Shown piece by piece: positions 23,387 to 31,975 of a stretch of 64,000 bases of DNA (its first letter is position 1; each line of letters opens with the position of its first letter). Position numbers and translations under genes: made by a program. The DNA is from JAPWJZ01 sp041287865. Its GTDB lineage: Bacteria > Pseudomonadota > Alphaproteobacteria > Micavibrionales > UBA2020. Location of the stretch: assembly GCA_041287865.1 (NCBI GenBank), contig JBGGMV010000119.1, positions 11,275-75,274 on the forward strand, in the 5' to 3' direction. The notes below the pieces were generated by a model. The model searched no databases, was not told the origin of the DNA, and saw only the letters and a list, made by a program, of their open reading frames with translations.

Positions 23387-23399
23387 GAGTGGTGGAAGC

Positions 23400-24617
23400 T
23401 TAGCGCTTGAGCTCGGTAACCTTGCCTTCGGCAGACTGGTACTTCTTGGAGCCGATTTCGTCTTTCAGCGCCTGCACCAGATCGGGCTTTTCCCAGCTGA
23501 AGCCGCCGTCGGCGTCGGGCGTGCGGCCGAAGTGGCCGTAGGCTGCCGTGCGGGCATAGATGGGCTTGTTGAGGTTGAGGCGTTCGCGGATGCCGCGCGG
23601 GCGGAAATCAGCGACGGCCTGCAGGGCCTGCGACAGCGCGTCATCGCTGTACTTGCCGGTGCCATGCGTGTTGACGTAGAGCGAGATCGGGTGCGACACG
23701 CCAATCGCATACGACACCTGAATGGTGCAACGATCGGCAAGGCCGGCCGCCACGATGTTCTTGGCTGCGTGACGTGCTGCGTAGGCTGCGGAGCGGTCAA
23801 CCTTCGTCGGATCTTTGCCCGAGAAAGCGCCGCCGCCGTGGGGCGCTGCGCCGCCATATGTGTCGACAATAATTTTACGACCGGTCAGGCCAGAGTCGCC
23901 GTCGGGGCCGCCAATCACAAAGCGGCCGGTCGGGTTGACGTAGAACTGGCTTTCGTCGCACATCCAGCCTTGCGGCAGGATGTTCTGCACGTGCGGGCGC
24001 ACCATTTCGCGCACTTCTTCCTGGGAAACGGAAGCGTCATGCTGCGTCGAGACGACAACCGAGGTCGCGCGGACGGGCTTGCCGTTGATGTATTCCAGCG
24101 AGACCTGCGATTTTGCATCGGGGCCGAGTTTAAACAGCGCACCCGAATGGCGGGCTTCGGCCAGCGATTTCAGGATGGCATGGGAATAGTGGATGGCGGC
24201 CGGCATCAGGCTTTCGGTTTCGCGGCAGGCGTAACCGAACATGATGCCCTGGTCGCCGGCGCCTTCGTCCTTGTTGCCGGCGGCGTCGACGCCCACGGCG
24301 ATGTCAGCCGACTGCGCGTGCAGGCGTACGTCGACTTTGATTTTTTCCCAGTGGAATTCTTCCTGCTTGTAGCCGATGTCGCGCACGGCATGGCGGGCGA
24401 TGGTTTCGATCAGCTCCTTGGTGATGGAAGCCGGGCCGCGGGTTTCGCCCGCGATGCAGAGGAAGCCGGTGGTGGCAAGGCATTCGGCGGCGACGCGGGA
24501 ATAGGGGTCGGCGTTCAGGTACGCATCGACGATGGCGTCCGACACGCGGTCGCAGAGCTTGTCCGGATGGCCTTCGCCGACGGATTCGCTCGTGAAAATG
24601 TACTTCTGGTCAGCCAT
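23400..24617 (-). CDS. metK: S-adenosylmethionine synthetase
   Basis: 405 aa; makes SAM from methionine and ATP. Family signatures are present: FTSESVGEGHPDKLCD at the N-terminus (about 8-23), GEQGIMFGYA-like GDQGIMFGYA (about 126-135), and GGGAFSGKDPTKVDRSAAYAAR (about 263-284, here read GGGAFSGKD then PTKVDRSA). The alphaproteobacterial form is slightly longer than the E. coli enzyme. The ATG has GAGGG upstream. The gene follows the XRE regulator on the same strand with a gap of about 80 bases. A strong terminator follows it. Confidence 0.98.
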   Translation of the reverse strand: MADQKYIFTSESVGEGHPDKLCDRVSDAIVDAYLNADPYSRVAAECLATTGFLCIAGETRGPASITKELIETIARHAVRDIGYKQEEFHWEKIKVDVRLHAQSADIAVGVDAAGNKDEGAGDQGIMFGYACRETESLMPAAIHYSHAILKSLAEARHSGALFKLGPDAKSQVSLEYINGKPVRATSVVVSTQHDASVSQEEVREMVRPHVQNILPQGWMCDESQFYVNPTGRFVIGGPDGDSGLTGRKIIVDTYGGAAPHGGGAFSGKDPTKVDRSAAYAARHAAKNIVAAGLADRCTIQVSYAIGVSHPISLYVNTHGTGKYSDDALSQALQAVADFRPRGIRERLNLNKPIYARTAAYGHFGRTPDADGGFSWEKPDLVQALKDEIGSKKYQSAEGKVTELKR

Positions 24618-24699
24618 TTGAATGCCCTCTTGTTGAATACCGACTATATATACTTGACCGGAAAAAGCCCGGCAACAGCCTTTTTGCAGGCTTTATGGC

Positions 24700-25134
24700 T
24701 TATTTTTCGCCGGAGGCCGCCATGGTTTTAGCCATTTCCACCAGCTGTTTCTGCAGCTTCGAATCTTTGATGGATTGATAGGCGCGCACCAGGTCGCGCA
24801 CGTCGCGGCTGGCCATGGGGTCGGGTTCGAGCGCGGCCTGCTTGCCTTCGGCAAAGCCCTTCACCGCGTATTTCTGGCCGGGCAGCAACTGGAAAACGCC
24901 GTCGAGGAAATAGTCGAGCGGCGTTTTCAGCGCTTTTGCAATCTCGACAAGGCGGCTCACGGAGATGCGGTTGGTGCCGCGTTCGTATTTCTGCACCTGC
25001 TGGAAAGTAATGCCGCAGGCCTGCGCGAGGTCGTCCTGGCTCATGTCGAGCACCTGACGGCGCGCCCGGACTTTCTGGCCCACATGGGCGTCGACGGGAT
25101 GGGGGCCTTCCTCGGTGGTATTTTTGCGTGGCAT
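24700..25134 (-). CDS. XRE-family transcriptional regulator
   Basis: 144 aa, with a single helix-turn-helix of the Cro/C1 type at about residues 18-72: VGQKVRARRQVLDMSQDDLA, then ACGITFQQVQKYERGTNRIS. The C-terminal half is a helical region without a known domain. This regulator sits between lnt and metK in many alphaproteobacteria and resembles their conserved short XRE proteins. RBS AAGGAA precedes the ATG. Targets are not evident from the sequence; control of the adjacent metK is possible but unproven. Confidence 0.92.
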   Translation of the reverse strand: MPRKNTTEEGPHPVDAHVGQKVRARRQVLDMSQDDLAQACGITFQQVQKYERGTNRISVSRLVEIAKALKTPLDYFLDGVFQLLPGQKYAVKGFAEGKQAALEPDPMASRDVRDLVRAYQSIKDSKLQKQLVEMAKTMAASGEK

Positions 25135-25245
25135 AGAATTCCTTACAGATATCTTACTTGCAGTAAGCTATTTTTATCATATGCAACTTTGCATAGTCAA
25201 CACACGCACGTATGCAACCCTGTATTGTGGCAAGGGGCTGGAATA

Positions 25246-26778
25246 TCAGGCTTTACGGCGTAAAACCGCTTCGGCGGATATCGCCGCCAGCAGCAGAAGG
25301 GCGAAGAAGAACGCATCGCCGAACTGCGCATAAGGCGTGCGCGGCAGCGGTTTCGGCAGCAGAGTCTGCACATACCCCGGTGTGCCGAGCGGCACGCTGT
25401 CCACCACGCGGCCCAGCGGGTCGATCATGCCCGAGATGCCGGTATTGGCCGCGCGCGCCAGCGGCAGGCCTTCCTCCACCGCTCGCATCCTTGCGCTGGC
25501 GAAATGCTGGTAGGGGCCCGCCGTCATGCCGTACCAGCCGTCGTTGGTGACGTTCACGATCCAGTCGGGCCGGTCTTTCTGGTCGACGACTTCGCGGGGG
25601 AAGATCACTTCATAGCAGACCAGCGGGCTGAAGGACGGCAGCTTGCCGGCACGCATCGTTTGCGGGCCTGTGCCCGCCGTGAAGCCGCCCACGCCCGCCA
25701 TCGCGGCCGCCATCGCAGGTATGTTTAATCCGCTAAACGGATTGTATTCGCCGAAGGGGACAAGATGATGCTTGTCGTAGTGGCCCAGCACATTCGAATT
25801 GCTGTCCATCACCGTCATGCTGTTATAAACTTTCGGGTGGCTGGCCTTGGCCGCATCGACGCGCAAACTGCCCAGCAGCCCCGTCGCGCCCTGCGGCAGG
25901 CTCTTGGCGATGATGCTGGCAATCTCGGGGAACTGCGATAGATCGGCATTGACCGCCGTTTCCGGCCAGACGACAAATGTCGGCTCCTTGCCCGCCACGA
26001 TATCCTGCGTGCCCAGCGCCATGTGCTTTTCAAGATTGCGCCAGTCTTCGTCGTTATCCCATTTCATTTTTTGTGGGATATTCGCCTGCACAAGGCGCAC
26101 GGTGTAACCGCTGTCTTCCGTCTTGTTGTATTCCAGCCGCGCGTTGCCAAAACCGGCGGCGAGGATAAAGCTGAACAGCGCGACGATGAAAACATTCCGG
26201 CGCGAGGTGAATTCCGGCACGGCCATCCAGAACAGCGCCAGCAGCGACAGGCCGTAAATGCCCACATAGGCCGCGCCCTGCATCAGCGGCAATACCTGAT
26301 CGAAGGCATAGCCCGGCAGGTTCCACGGAAATCCCGTCAGGATATGCCCGCGCACCCATTCGATGGCGCCCCACGCGCCGATAAAGGCCAGCGCATGCGC
26401 GGCCTCGACGCTGCTCCAGCGGCGGGCCAGCAGCGGAATAAAGCCGAAGAACAGGCCCAGCACCGTAGGGCCGATAACGAACGAGAAGGGCAGCGCCCAG
26501 CCGAACTGCGCGATATCCACCATCAGCGACCAGCTGACCCAGTAAAGGCCGAAGATAAAATAGCCCGCGCCGAAGGCCCAGCCGGTCAGGAAAGACTGGC
26601 GCTTCTTTTCGCAAAAACGCGCCAGCGTGATAAAGCCGGGCACCGATATCAGCATGATGGGGAAAGCGCCGATGGGCGGCATGGCCAGCACCATTGCCGC
26701 GCCCAGCAAAAAGGCCGTGGCGTATTTTTTGAACCCCGTCAGGGTTTCCATGCGTTTGAAGATACCCGTGAATTTCAT
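25246..26778 (-). CDS. lnt: apolipoprotein N-acyltransferase
   Basis: 510 aa inner-membrane enzyme that adds the third acyl chain to lipoproteins. About six N-terminal membrane helices (to about residue 215) are followed by a periplasmic nitrilase-like domain with the Glu-Lys-Cys triad: Glu in VVWPETAVNAD, Lys in YDKHHLVPFGE, and Cys in PLVCYEVIFP. A last membrane helix lies near the C-terminus (FFFALLLLAAISA). The gene starts 3 bases after the CorC-like gene ends, and has only a weak ribosome site, so coupling is likely. An internal ATG at codon 10 is an alternative start. Confidence 0.96.
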   Translation of the reverse strand: MKFTGIFKRMETLTGFKKYATAFLLGAAMVLAMPPIGAFPIMLISVPGFITLARFCEKKRQSFLTGWAFGAGYFIFGLYWVSWSLMVDIAQFGWALPFSFVIGPTVLGLFFGFIPLLARRWSSVEAAHALAFIGAWGAIEWVRGHILTGFPWNLPGYAFDQVLPLMQGAAYVGIYGLSLLALFWMAVPEFTSRRNVFIVALFSFILAAGFGNARLEYNKTEDSGYTVRLVQANIPQKMKWDNDEDWRNLEKHMALGTQDIVAGKEPTFVVWPETAVNADLSQFPEIASIIAKSLPQGATGLLGSLRVDAAKASHPKVYNSMTVMDSNSNVLGHYDKHHLVPFGEYNPFSGLNIPAMAAAMAGVGGFTAGTGPQTMRAGKLPSFSPLVCYEVIFPREVVDQKDRPDWIVNVTNDGWYGMTAGPYQHFASARMRAVEEGLPLARAANTGISGMIDPLGRVVDSVPLGTPGYVQTLLPKPLPRTPYAQFGDAFFFALLLLAAISAEAVLRRKA

Positions 26779-26781
26779 CGC

Positions 26782-27744
26782 TTAGTCCGGGTTGTCTTCC
26801 ATCGTGGGGCGTTTGGGGATATTGCGGATGCGCACGCGCATCACGCGGCGCGGATCGGCGTCGATCACTTCGAATTCGACGCCGGATGCCGCGTGCTTGA
26901 TCACCTCGCCGCGCGTCGGCACGTGGCCGGCGATGAAGGTGACAAGTCCGCCCATGGTGTCGACTTCCTCGTGTTCCTCGTTCTCGGCAAATGTCTCGCC
27001 GTATTTCTTCTCGAAATCGACGATTGGATAGCGTCCGTCGGCGATGGCGGTGCCGTCGGGGCGCTCGATCAATTGGGGTTCGATGTCGAAATCGTATTCG
27101 TCGTCAATCTCGCCGACGATGGCCTCGATCAGGTCGTTGATGGTGATCAGCCCGTCGATGCCGCCGAATTCGTCGACGACGAAGGCGATATGCACGCGGC
27201 TCTGGCGCATCTGCAGCAGCAAGTCCATCACACGCATGGCGGGCGATACCACCAGCACGTCGCGCATGATGTCGCGCACTTCGAACGCGCCGTCGTTTTT
27301 AAGATTTGCGACGATATCCTTCACGTTGATGACGCCGAGGATATTGTCGAGGTCGTCCTTGTAAACCGGAATGCGGCTATGCGGTTTTTCGGACAACAGG
27401 TTGTAAAGATCTTCCTTGGTCGTATCGACGCTGATGGCGACGATATCGGCGCGCGGCACCATGGCATCCACCACGGGCAGGTCGCGCAGCTGCAGGATGT
27501 TCGAGATCAGCAGGCGTTCGTGTGCGGCGACGGCCGATTGCGGCGCGGTTTCCTTGTCGTCGATCAGTTCCTCGATCGCGTCGCGCAAGCTATCGTCGTC
27601 ATGGGTGTCTTCGCGGGCGGGAATGATGCTCTTGAACCATGTGCGCAGCCAGCCCTCCGGCGGGGGTGAGACGGCTTCGGGCGCGTCCTTTTTCGGGACG
27701 TCGTCTTGTTCGGGCGCGCCGGATGTTTTGAGCGTGGTTTTCAT
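26782..27744 (-). CDS. CorC/HlyC-type CBS-domain protein
   Basis: 320 aa. Two CBS domains (about residues 95-210) with the pattern MVPRADIVAIS then IPVYKDDLDNILGVINVKD, followed by a CorC_HlyC transporter-associated domain (about 225-305, with DGRYPIVDFEKKYGE). The protein lacks the N-terminal membrane DUF21 domain, like E. coli CorC/YbeX, whose gene occupies the same position between ybeY and lnt. Proposed roles of this family are Mg/Co homeostasis and ribosome-related stress. Start overlaps the ybeY stop by ATGA. Confidence 0.94.
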   Translation of the reverse strand: MKTTLKTSGAPEQDDVPKKDAPEAVSPPPEGWLRTWFKSIIPAREDTHDDDSLRDAIEELIDDKETAPQSAVAAHERLLISNILQLRDLPVVDAMVPRADIVAISVDTTKEDLYNLLSEKPHSRIPVYKDDLDNILGVINVKDIVANLKNDGAFEVRDIMRDVLVVSPAMRVMDLLLQMRQSRVHIAFVVDEFGGIDGLITINDLIEAIVGEIDDEYDFDIEPQLIERPDGTAIADGRYPIVDFEKKYGETFAENEEHEEVDTMGGLVTFIAGHVPTRGEVIKHAASGVEFEVIDADPRRVMRVRIRNIPKRPTMEDNPD

Positions 27745-28256
27745 TTGTAGGGGTCAGGATAGCCTAAACTCTTCAGAATGTCACACTCAAGACTTTCCAT
27801 AGATTTGGCTTCTTTATTCTTCATATGATCATAACCGAGCAGGTGCAGTGTGCCGTGGACGACCAGATGGATGGTATGGTTTTCCAGATCTTTCTTCTGC
27901 GCCTTGCATTCCTTCTTCACCGTCTCCCAGGCCAGCACAACATCGCCCAGCGGAACGGGCGTGGGGCTGGGATGATAGGCGAGGGATCCGACGTCGAATT
28001 TGCGGATGTCGAACTGCGGGAACGAGAGCACGTTCGTCGCCTTGTTCTGCCCGCGATAGTCGTGGTTCAGCGTCTTGATCGATTTATCGTCGGTGAGCAC
28101 GATGTTGAGCGAGAAGTTGCGGCTGCTGAAGGCAGCAGGGCGGCGCGCGACGACGAAGGCAGCACCTGCGGCGCGCTCGATCTTCTCGCTCATTTTCTTG
28201 AACGAGCCTTTCCACTGCTTTTCGGGCGTGTCGATGTGGATGGTCAGGCTGATCAT
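27741..28256 (-). CDS. ybeY: endoribonuclease / rRNA maturation factor YbeY
   Basis: 171 aa. The zinc-binding signature is HGTLHLLGYDH near residues 134-144, with the usual LNHDYRGQNKATNVLSFP segment near residue 83. YbeY is a metalloendoribonuclease required for 16S rRNA 3' maturation and ribosome quality control. Both ends overlap neighbours by four bases (phoH upstream, corC-like downstream), so the block is translationally coupled. RBS AAGGA before the ATG. Confidence 0.96.
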   Translation of the reverse strand: MISLTIHIDTPEKQWKGSFKKMSEKIERAAGAAFVVARRPAAFSSRNFSLNIVLTDDKSIKTLNHDYRGQNKATNVLSFPQFDIRKFDVGSLAYHPSPTPVPLGDVVLAWETVKKECKAQKKDLENHTIHLVVHGTLHLLGYDHMKNKEAKSMESLECDILKSLGYPDPYK

Positions 28257-29266
28257 GGCACGTCCTTGCCGTACTTGTTGGGATGGGCGGAGTCGCGCTT
28301 TTCGTAGGCCGCGACGATATCGCGCACCAGACGAGAACGAACCACGTCCGCATCGCCGAAGTGGATAAAGGCGATATCCTTGCCGCCCTTCAAGACTTCG
28401 ACAGCGTCGCGCAAACCCGATTTGGTGCCGGAGGGCAAGTCGGTCTGTGACAAGTCGCCAGTGACAATCATGCGGCTGTTTTCGCCGATACGGGTCAGCG
28501 CCATCTTCATCTGCGTGGGCGTGGTGTTCTGCGCTTCGTCAAGGATGACGACGCAGCTGCCCAGCGTGCGGCCGCGCATAAAGGCCAGCGGCGCGATTTC
28601 AATGGTGCCGTCCGCCAGACGCCGTGCCAGCTGCTCCGGCGGCATCATTTCATGCAGCGCGTCGTAGATGGGGCGGAGATACGGGTCGATCTTTTCCTGC
28701 ATCGTGCCGGGCAGGAAGCCGAGGCTTTCGCCGGCCTCCACCGCGGGGCGGGTCAGGATCAGGCGGTCGACTTCGCCGTTCTGCATCATCGTCACGGCCT
28801 GCGCCACGGCAAGGAAGGTCTTGCCCGTACCGGCGGGGCCAAGGCCGAAGATCAGCGAATTGTTCTTGATGGCTTCAAGGTATTCCGCCTGCTTGGGCGT
28901 GCGGGGCGTGATCTGCTTGTTCTTGGCCTTGATCTTAAGCTGCGGTTCTTTCAGCGCCTGAATGGCGATCTCGCGCGATTTTTCGTTCATCGGGCTTTTC
29001 ACGACGCTGACAGCGCCGATGACGTCTTCCGTCGTGACGGGCAGGCCTTTCAGCAGGCGCTCCCACAAAACGTCAAAGACGGCTTGCGCGGCGGCCAGCT
29101 TGGGCTTCGCGCCGATGATCACGACTTCGTTGCCGCGCGAGTTGATCTCGACATCCAGTTCTTCTTCAAGAAGGGCGAGGTGTCTGTCGTGCTCGCCGAA
29201 AAGGAGGGGGACGAGGGCATTGTCGTCGAATTGGAGCCCGATGCGCCGGACGGCTTGTTTAGTCAA
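28253..29266 (-). CDS. phoH: PhoH-family ATPase (YbeZ type)
   Basis: 337 aa from a TTG at 29266, which has GGGAG upstream; a TTG at 29281 is also in frame but lies at the foot of the preceding terminator hairpin. Walker A is GPAGTGKT near residue 150, Walker B VVILDEAQNTTP near residue 240, and the PhoH signature FMRGRTLGSC and MIVTGDLSQTDLP follow. It is the standard PhoH partner of YbeY, thought to be an RNA-related ATPase. It is homologous to the next gene upstream, which is a second PhoH protein. Confidence 0.94.
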   Translation of the reverse strand: MTKQAVRRIGLQFDDNALVPLLFGEHDRHLALLEEELDVEINSRGNEVVIIGAKPKLAAAQAVFDVLWERLLKGLPVTTEDVIGAVSVVKSPMNEKSREIAIQALKEPQLKIKAKNKQITPRTPKQAEYLEAIKNNSLIFGLGPAGTGKTFLAVAQAVTMMQNGEVDRLILTRPAVEAGESLGFLPGTMQEKIDPYLRPIYDALHEMMPPEQLARRLADGTIEIAPLAFMRGRTLGSCVVILDEAQNTTPTQMKMALTRIGENSRMIVTGDLSQTDLPSGTKSGLRDAVEVLKGGKDIAFIHFGDADVVRSRLVRDIVAAYEKRDSAHPNKYGKDVP

Positions 29267-29278
29267 ACTGTTCTCCCA

Positions 29279-29317
29279 CAAAAGAAAAGTAGGGTTAGTT
29301 GTACCTAACCCTACTTT
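29279..29317 (-). terminator. terminator between the two phoH paralogues
   Basis: A perfect 13-bp stem (29286-29298 with 29305-29317, six-base loop) followed on the minus strand by TTCTTTTG. It lies 36 bases after the upstream paralogue's stop and just before the downstream paralogue's start, so it would divide miaB-phoH2 from phoH-ybeY-corC-lnt. Confidence 0.85.
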
Positions 29318-29353
29318 AACAGTAAAAGATAAATATTTGTTAACGCCCGATAA

Positions 29354-30418
29354 TTAGTAGCGGTCGTTGCGAGGTGCTTGATTTTGCTGGCTTTTCGGAG
29401 CCGGTTTTGCGGCAGCCGGTTCTTCGGCCAGCGCATCAACGATGGTCTGCACGATCTTCGAGCGGACGACGTCGACGGCCTTGAACTCCTGCACGCCGAT
29501 GCCGGGCTTGCCTTCCAGCTTGCCCACGGCCCACATCAGGCCCGAGCGGCTCTTGTCGTCGAGGTCGATCTGGGACTCGTCGCCGGTGACAACCATCTTC
29601 GAGTTCTCGCCGATACGGGTCAGCGCCATCTTCAGCTGCTCGATCGAGCAGTTCTGCGCTTCGTCGACGATGATGAAGGCGTCGGTGAAGGTACGACCGC
29701 GCATGAAACCGATGGGCGCGATCTCGATCACGCTGTCGGACATCAGCTTCTGCCATTTGCCGGGGCCGTAGGCTTTATCCAGCTCGTCGTAGATCGGGCG
29801 CATGTAGGGCGCCAGTTTGTCGTTCGCGGAACCGGGCAGGAAGCCCAGTTTCTCGCCCGATTCCTGCGCGGGGCGGGCCAGCAGCAGTTTTTTCACCGCG
29901 CCCGATTTCAGCAGGCCGATGCCTTTCACGACGGCGACGTGCGTCTTGCCGGTACCGGCGGGGCCGGTGCCGAACGACAGGTCGTTGTTGTCGATCAGGG
30001 TGGAGAAATCCGCCTGCGCCTGCGTCTTGGGGACGAAGTGGCTGGAGGAAGAACCGGGGCCGCCCGGCGATTTGGTGTTCTGGTTCGCTGCGTTGAATTC
30101 GGCCATGGGCGATGCCTTGCGCGCGTTCAGCTGCACGCCGAGGTCCTTGATGATGTTCTTCGACAGGAAGGTGCCCTGCGCGAACATGCCGCCGAGGCGC
30201 TTGAAGGCGTCCTGTACTTTGGCGACCTGTTCGGCGGCGCCGGAATAGGTGACGCTGCCTTCATGGTGCTCGTAGAACTTGATGTCGAATGATTTCTCGA
30301 ACTGCTTCGACAGGCCCGGGCGGCTCTGGAACATGACGCGTGCCATCTCCCTGTCCTTCTCGGTCACAAATTCGACGGTATAAACTGCGGAATCATTTTG
30401 TGCGGGTTGTGCGGTCAT
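29354..30418 (-). CDS. PhoH-family ATPase, second paralogue
   Basis: 354 aa from the ATG at 30418, which overlaps the miaB stop (ATGA) and has AAGGAG nine bases upstream; the reading frame extends further 5' without support. It has its own PhoH N-terminal domain (about 1-105), a Gly/Ser/Pro linker (KSPGGPGSSSS near residue 125), Walker A GPAGTGKTH near residue 156, Walker B FIIVDEAQNCSI, and TGDESQIDL. It ends in a Pro/Gln-rich tail. Many alphaproteobacteria have only one phoH between miaB and ybeY, so this is a lineage-specific duplication that has diverged. Confidence 0.92.
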   Translation of the reverse strand: MTAQPAQNDSAVYTVEFVTEKDREMARVMFQSRPGLSKQFEKSFDIKFYEHHEGSVTYSGAAEQVAKVQDAFKRLGGMFAQGTFLSKNIIKDLGVQLNARKASPMAEFNAANQNTKSPGGPGSSSSHFVPKTQAQADFSTLIDNNDLSFGTGPAGTGKTHVAVVKGIGLLKSGAVKKLLLARPAQESGEKLGFLPGSANDKLAPYMRPIYDELDKAYGPGKWQKLMSDSVIEIAPIGFMRGRTFTDAFIIVDEAQNCSIEQLKMALTRIGENSKMVVTGDESQIDLDDKSRSGLMWAVGKLEGKPGIGVQEFKAVDVVRSKIVQTIVDALAEEPAAAKPAPKSQQNQAPRNDRY

Positions 30419-31800
30419 GCTGCGGCGCTCCTTGAGGTTTCTGTTGAGGTTGTGTGTGTTTTGGTGTGTGTTTCGGTTGTAGCGATAGTGCCAGCCATCC
30501 CGTTCTGGAAGGCTTTGTCGATGGTGACTTCGGCAATTTCCCCGTAGAGGCGCTGCGGTGCGGTCACATAGACTGACTGCATCCACGGCGTCTTGCCGAG
30601 TAGCTGGCCTTGCTTGTCGCCTTGGCGGTCGAACAGCACGGGCATCACCTTGCCCACGCTCTGCTTGTTGTAGTCGAGTTGTTGTTCAAACAATAACGCC
30701 TGCAATTCATGCAGACGCGCATCCTTGATTTTTTCAGGAACAATGCCGCCCATTGCCGCGCCTGGCGTGCCGGGGCGGGGGCTGTATTTGAAGGTGTAAC
30801 AGGAGGAGAATTTAATCTCGCGCACCATTGCCATCGTCTCTGCATGGTCTTCGTCTGTTTCACCGGGGAAGCCCGCGATGAAATCGGACGACAGCGCGAT
30901 ATCGGGGCGCGATTTGCGCACGCGCGCGATGATGTCCATGTACTGCTGCGCTGTATGCTTACGGTTCATCAGCTCCAGCACGCGGTCCGAACCGCTTTGC
31001 ACAGGCAGGTGCAGGAAGGGCATGAGCTTGGCAACGTCGCCATGCGCCGCGATCAAATCTTCGTCCATGTCCTTGGGATGGGAGGTCGTGTAGCGGATAC
31101 GCTCGATGCCGCTAATGCCGGCAATCTTTTCGATCAGCTTCGCAAGGCTCCACGTACCGCCGTCAGCCTCGCCGTGGTAGGCATTCACGTTCTGGCCGAG
31201 CAGGGTGATTTCTTTCGCGCCCTGGTCAGCCAGTCGCATCGCCTCGTCCATCACGGCCTTGGCAGGGCGGGAATATTCTGAACCGCGCGTATAGGGCACG
31301 ACGCAGAAGGTGCAGAACTTGTCGCAGCCTTCCTGCACCGACAGCATGGCCGAGGGGCCGGTGCTCTCGCCTTGCGGCAGGTGGTCGAATTTCGATTCAA
31401 CGGGGAAGTCGGTGTTGATCACGCGCTTGCCGCCCGAGGCCTTCACGATCATTTCCGGCAGCAGGTGATAGACCTGCGGTCCGAAGACCATATCGACGTA
31501 AGGGGCGCGTTGCGTAATCACGTCGCCTTCGGCCTGCGCCACGCAGCCCGCGACGGCGATCATTGCCTTCTCGCCACGTGCTTCTTTTTCTTCCTTGATG
31601 TCGCGCAGGCGGCCGAGGTCTGAGAAAACCTTTTCGGTCGCTTTTTCACGGATATGGCAGGTGTTCAGGATCATAAGGTCGGCGCCGTCGGCTTCCTCGA
31701 CGGAGCGGTAACCGAGCGATGCCAGTACGTCTGCCATTTTCTGGCTGTCGTACACGTTCATCTGGCATCCCCAGGTCTTTATGTAGACCTTTTTGGACAT
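30415..31800 (-). CDS. miaB: tRNA-2-methylthio-N6-dimethylallyladenosine synthase
   Basis: 461 aa radical-SAM methylthiotransferase. Domain order: UPF0004 with the first [4Fe-4S] cysteines (WGCQMNVYDS, NTCHIREKA, AGCVAQAEG), radical SAM core with C-x3-C-x2-C in EGCDKFCTFCVVPYTRG near residue 158, then TRAM. It converts i6A37 to ms2i6A37 in tRNA. A 175-base divergent gap separates it from the dehydrogenase at 31976. RBS AGGAA. The C-terminal 25 residues are threonine-rich and unusual. Confidence 0.96.
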   Translation of the reverse strand: MSKKVYIKTWGCQMNVYDSQKMADVLASLGYRSVEEADGADLMILNTCHIREKATEKVFSDLGRLRDIKEEKEARGEKAMIAVAGCVAQAEGDVITQRAPYVDMVFGPQVYHLLPEMIVKASGGKRVINTDFPVESKFDHLPQGESTGPSAMLSVQEGCDKFCTFCVVPYTRGSEYSRPAKAVMDEAMRLADQGAKEITLLGQNVNAYHGEADGGTWSLAKLIEKIAGISGIERIRYTTSHPKDMDEDLIAAHGDVAKLMPFLHLPVQSGSDRVLELMNRKHTAQQYMDIIARVRKSRPDIALSSDFIAGFPGETDEDHAETMAMVREIKFSSCYTFKYSPRPGTPGAAMGGIVPEKIKDARLHELQALLFEQQLDYNKQSVGKVMPVLFDRQGDKQGQLLGKTPWMQSVYVTAPQRLYGEIAEVTIDKAFQNGMAGTIATTETHTKTHTTSTETSRSAAA

Positions 31801-31902
31801 TGCATTCCTATGGCTGCAATTTACACTTAAGCCGTGTAGTGTTTGGTACCGCGACTAATAACCATATATTTGGGCAAGTGTCTACAAATATTACATAATC
31901 GA

Positions 31903-31931
31903 TTTACATAATCCGGAAAAAAGATTACAAA
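31903..31931 (+). promoter_or_regulatory. candidate promoter of the hydroxyacid dehydrogenase
   Basis: TTTACA (31903-31908) and TACAAA (31926-31931) with a 17-base spacer in an A/T-rich stretch, about 45 bases upstream of the ATG at 31976. Moderate hexamers only. Confidence 0.35.
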
Positions 31932-31975
31932 ACTGCTCGCAATAAAGGGCAGGGGATCAAAGGCAGGAAGCGAAG

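Noticed and set aside
24618..24700. Possible SAM-sensing riboswitch before metK
   Set aside because: Two short hairpins exist (AGCCT/AGGCT and CCGG/CCGG), but I cannot match a known SAM riboswitch consensus, and no expression platform is visible.
29267..29281. Upstream TTG start for the downstream phoH
   Set aside because: It lies at the foot of a strong terminator, and a better ribosome site precedes the TTG at 29266.
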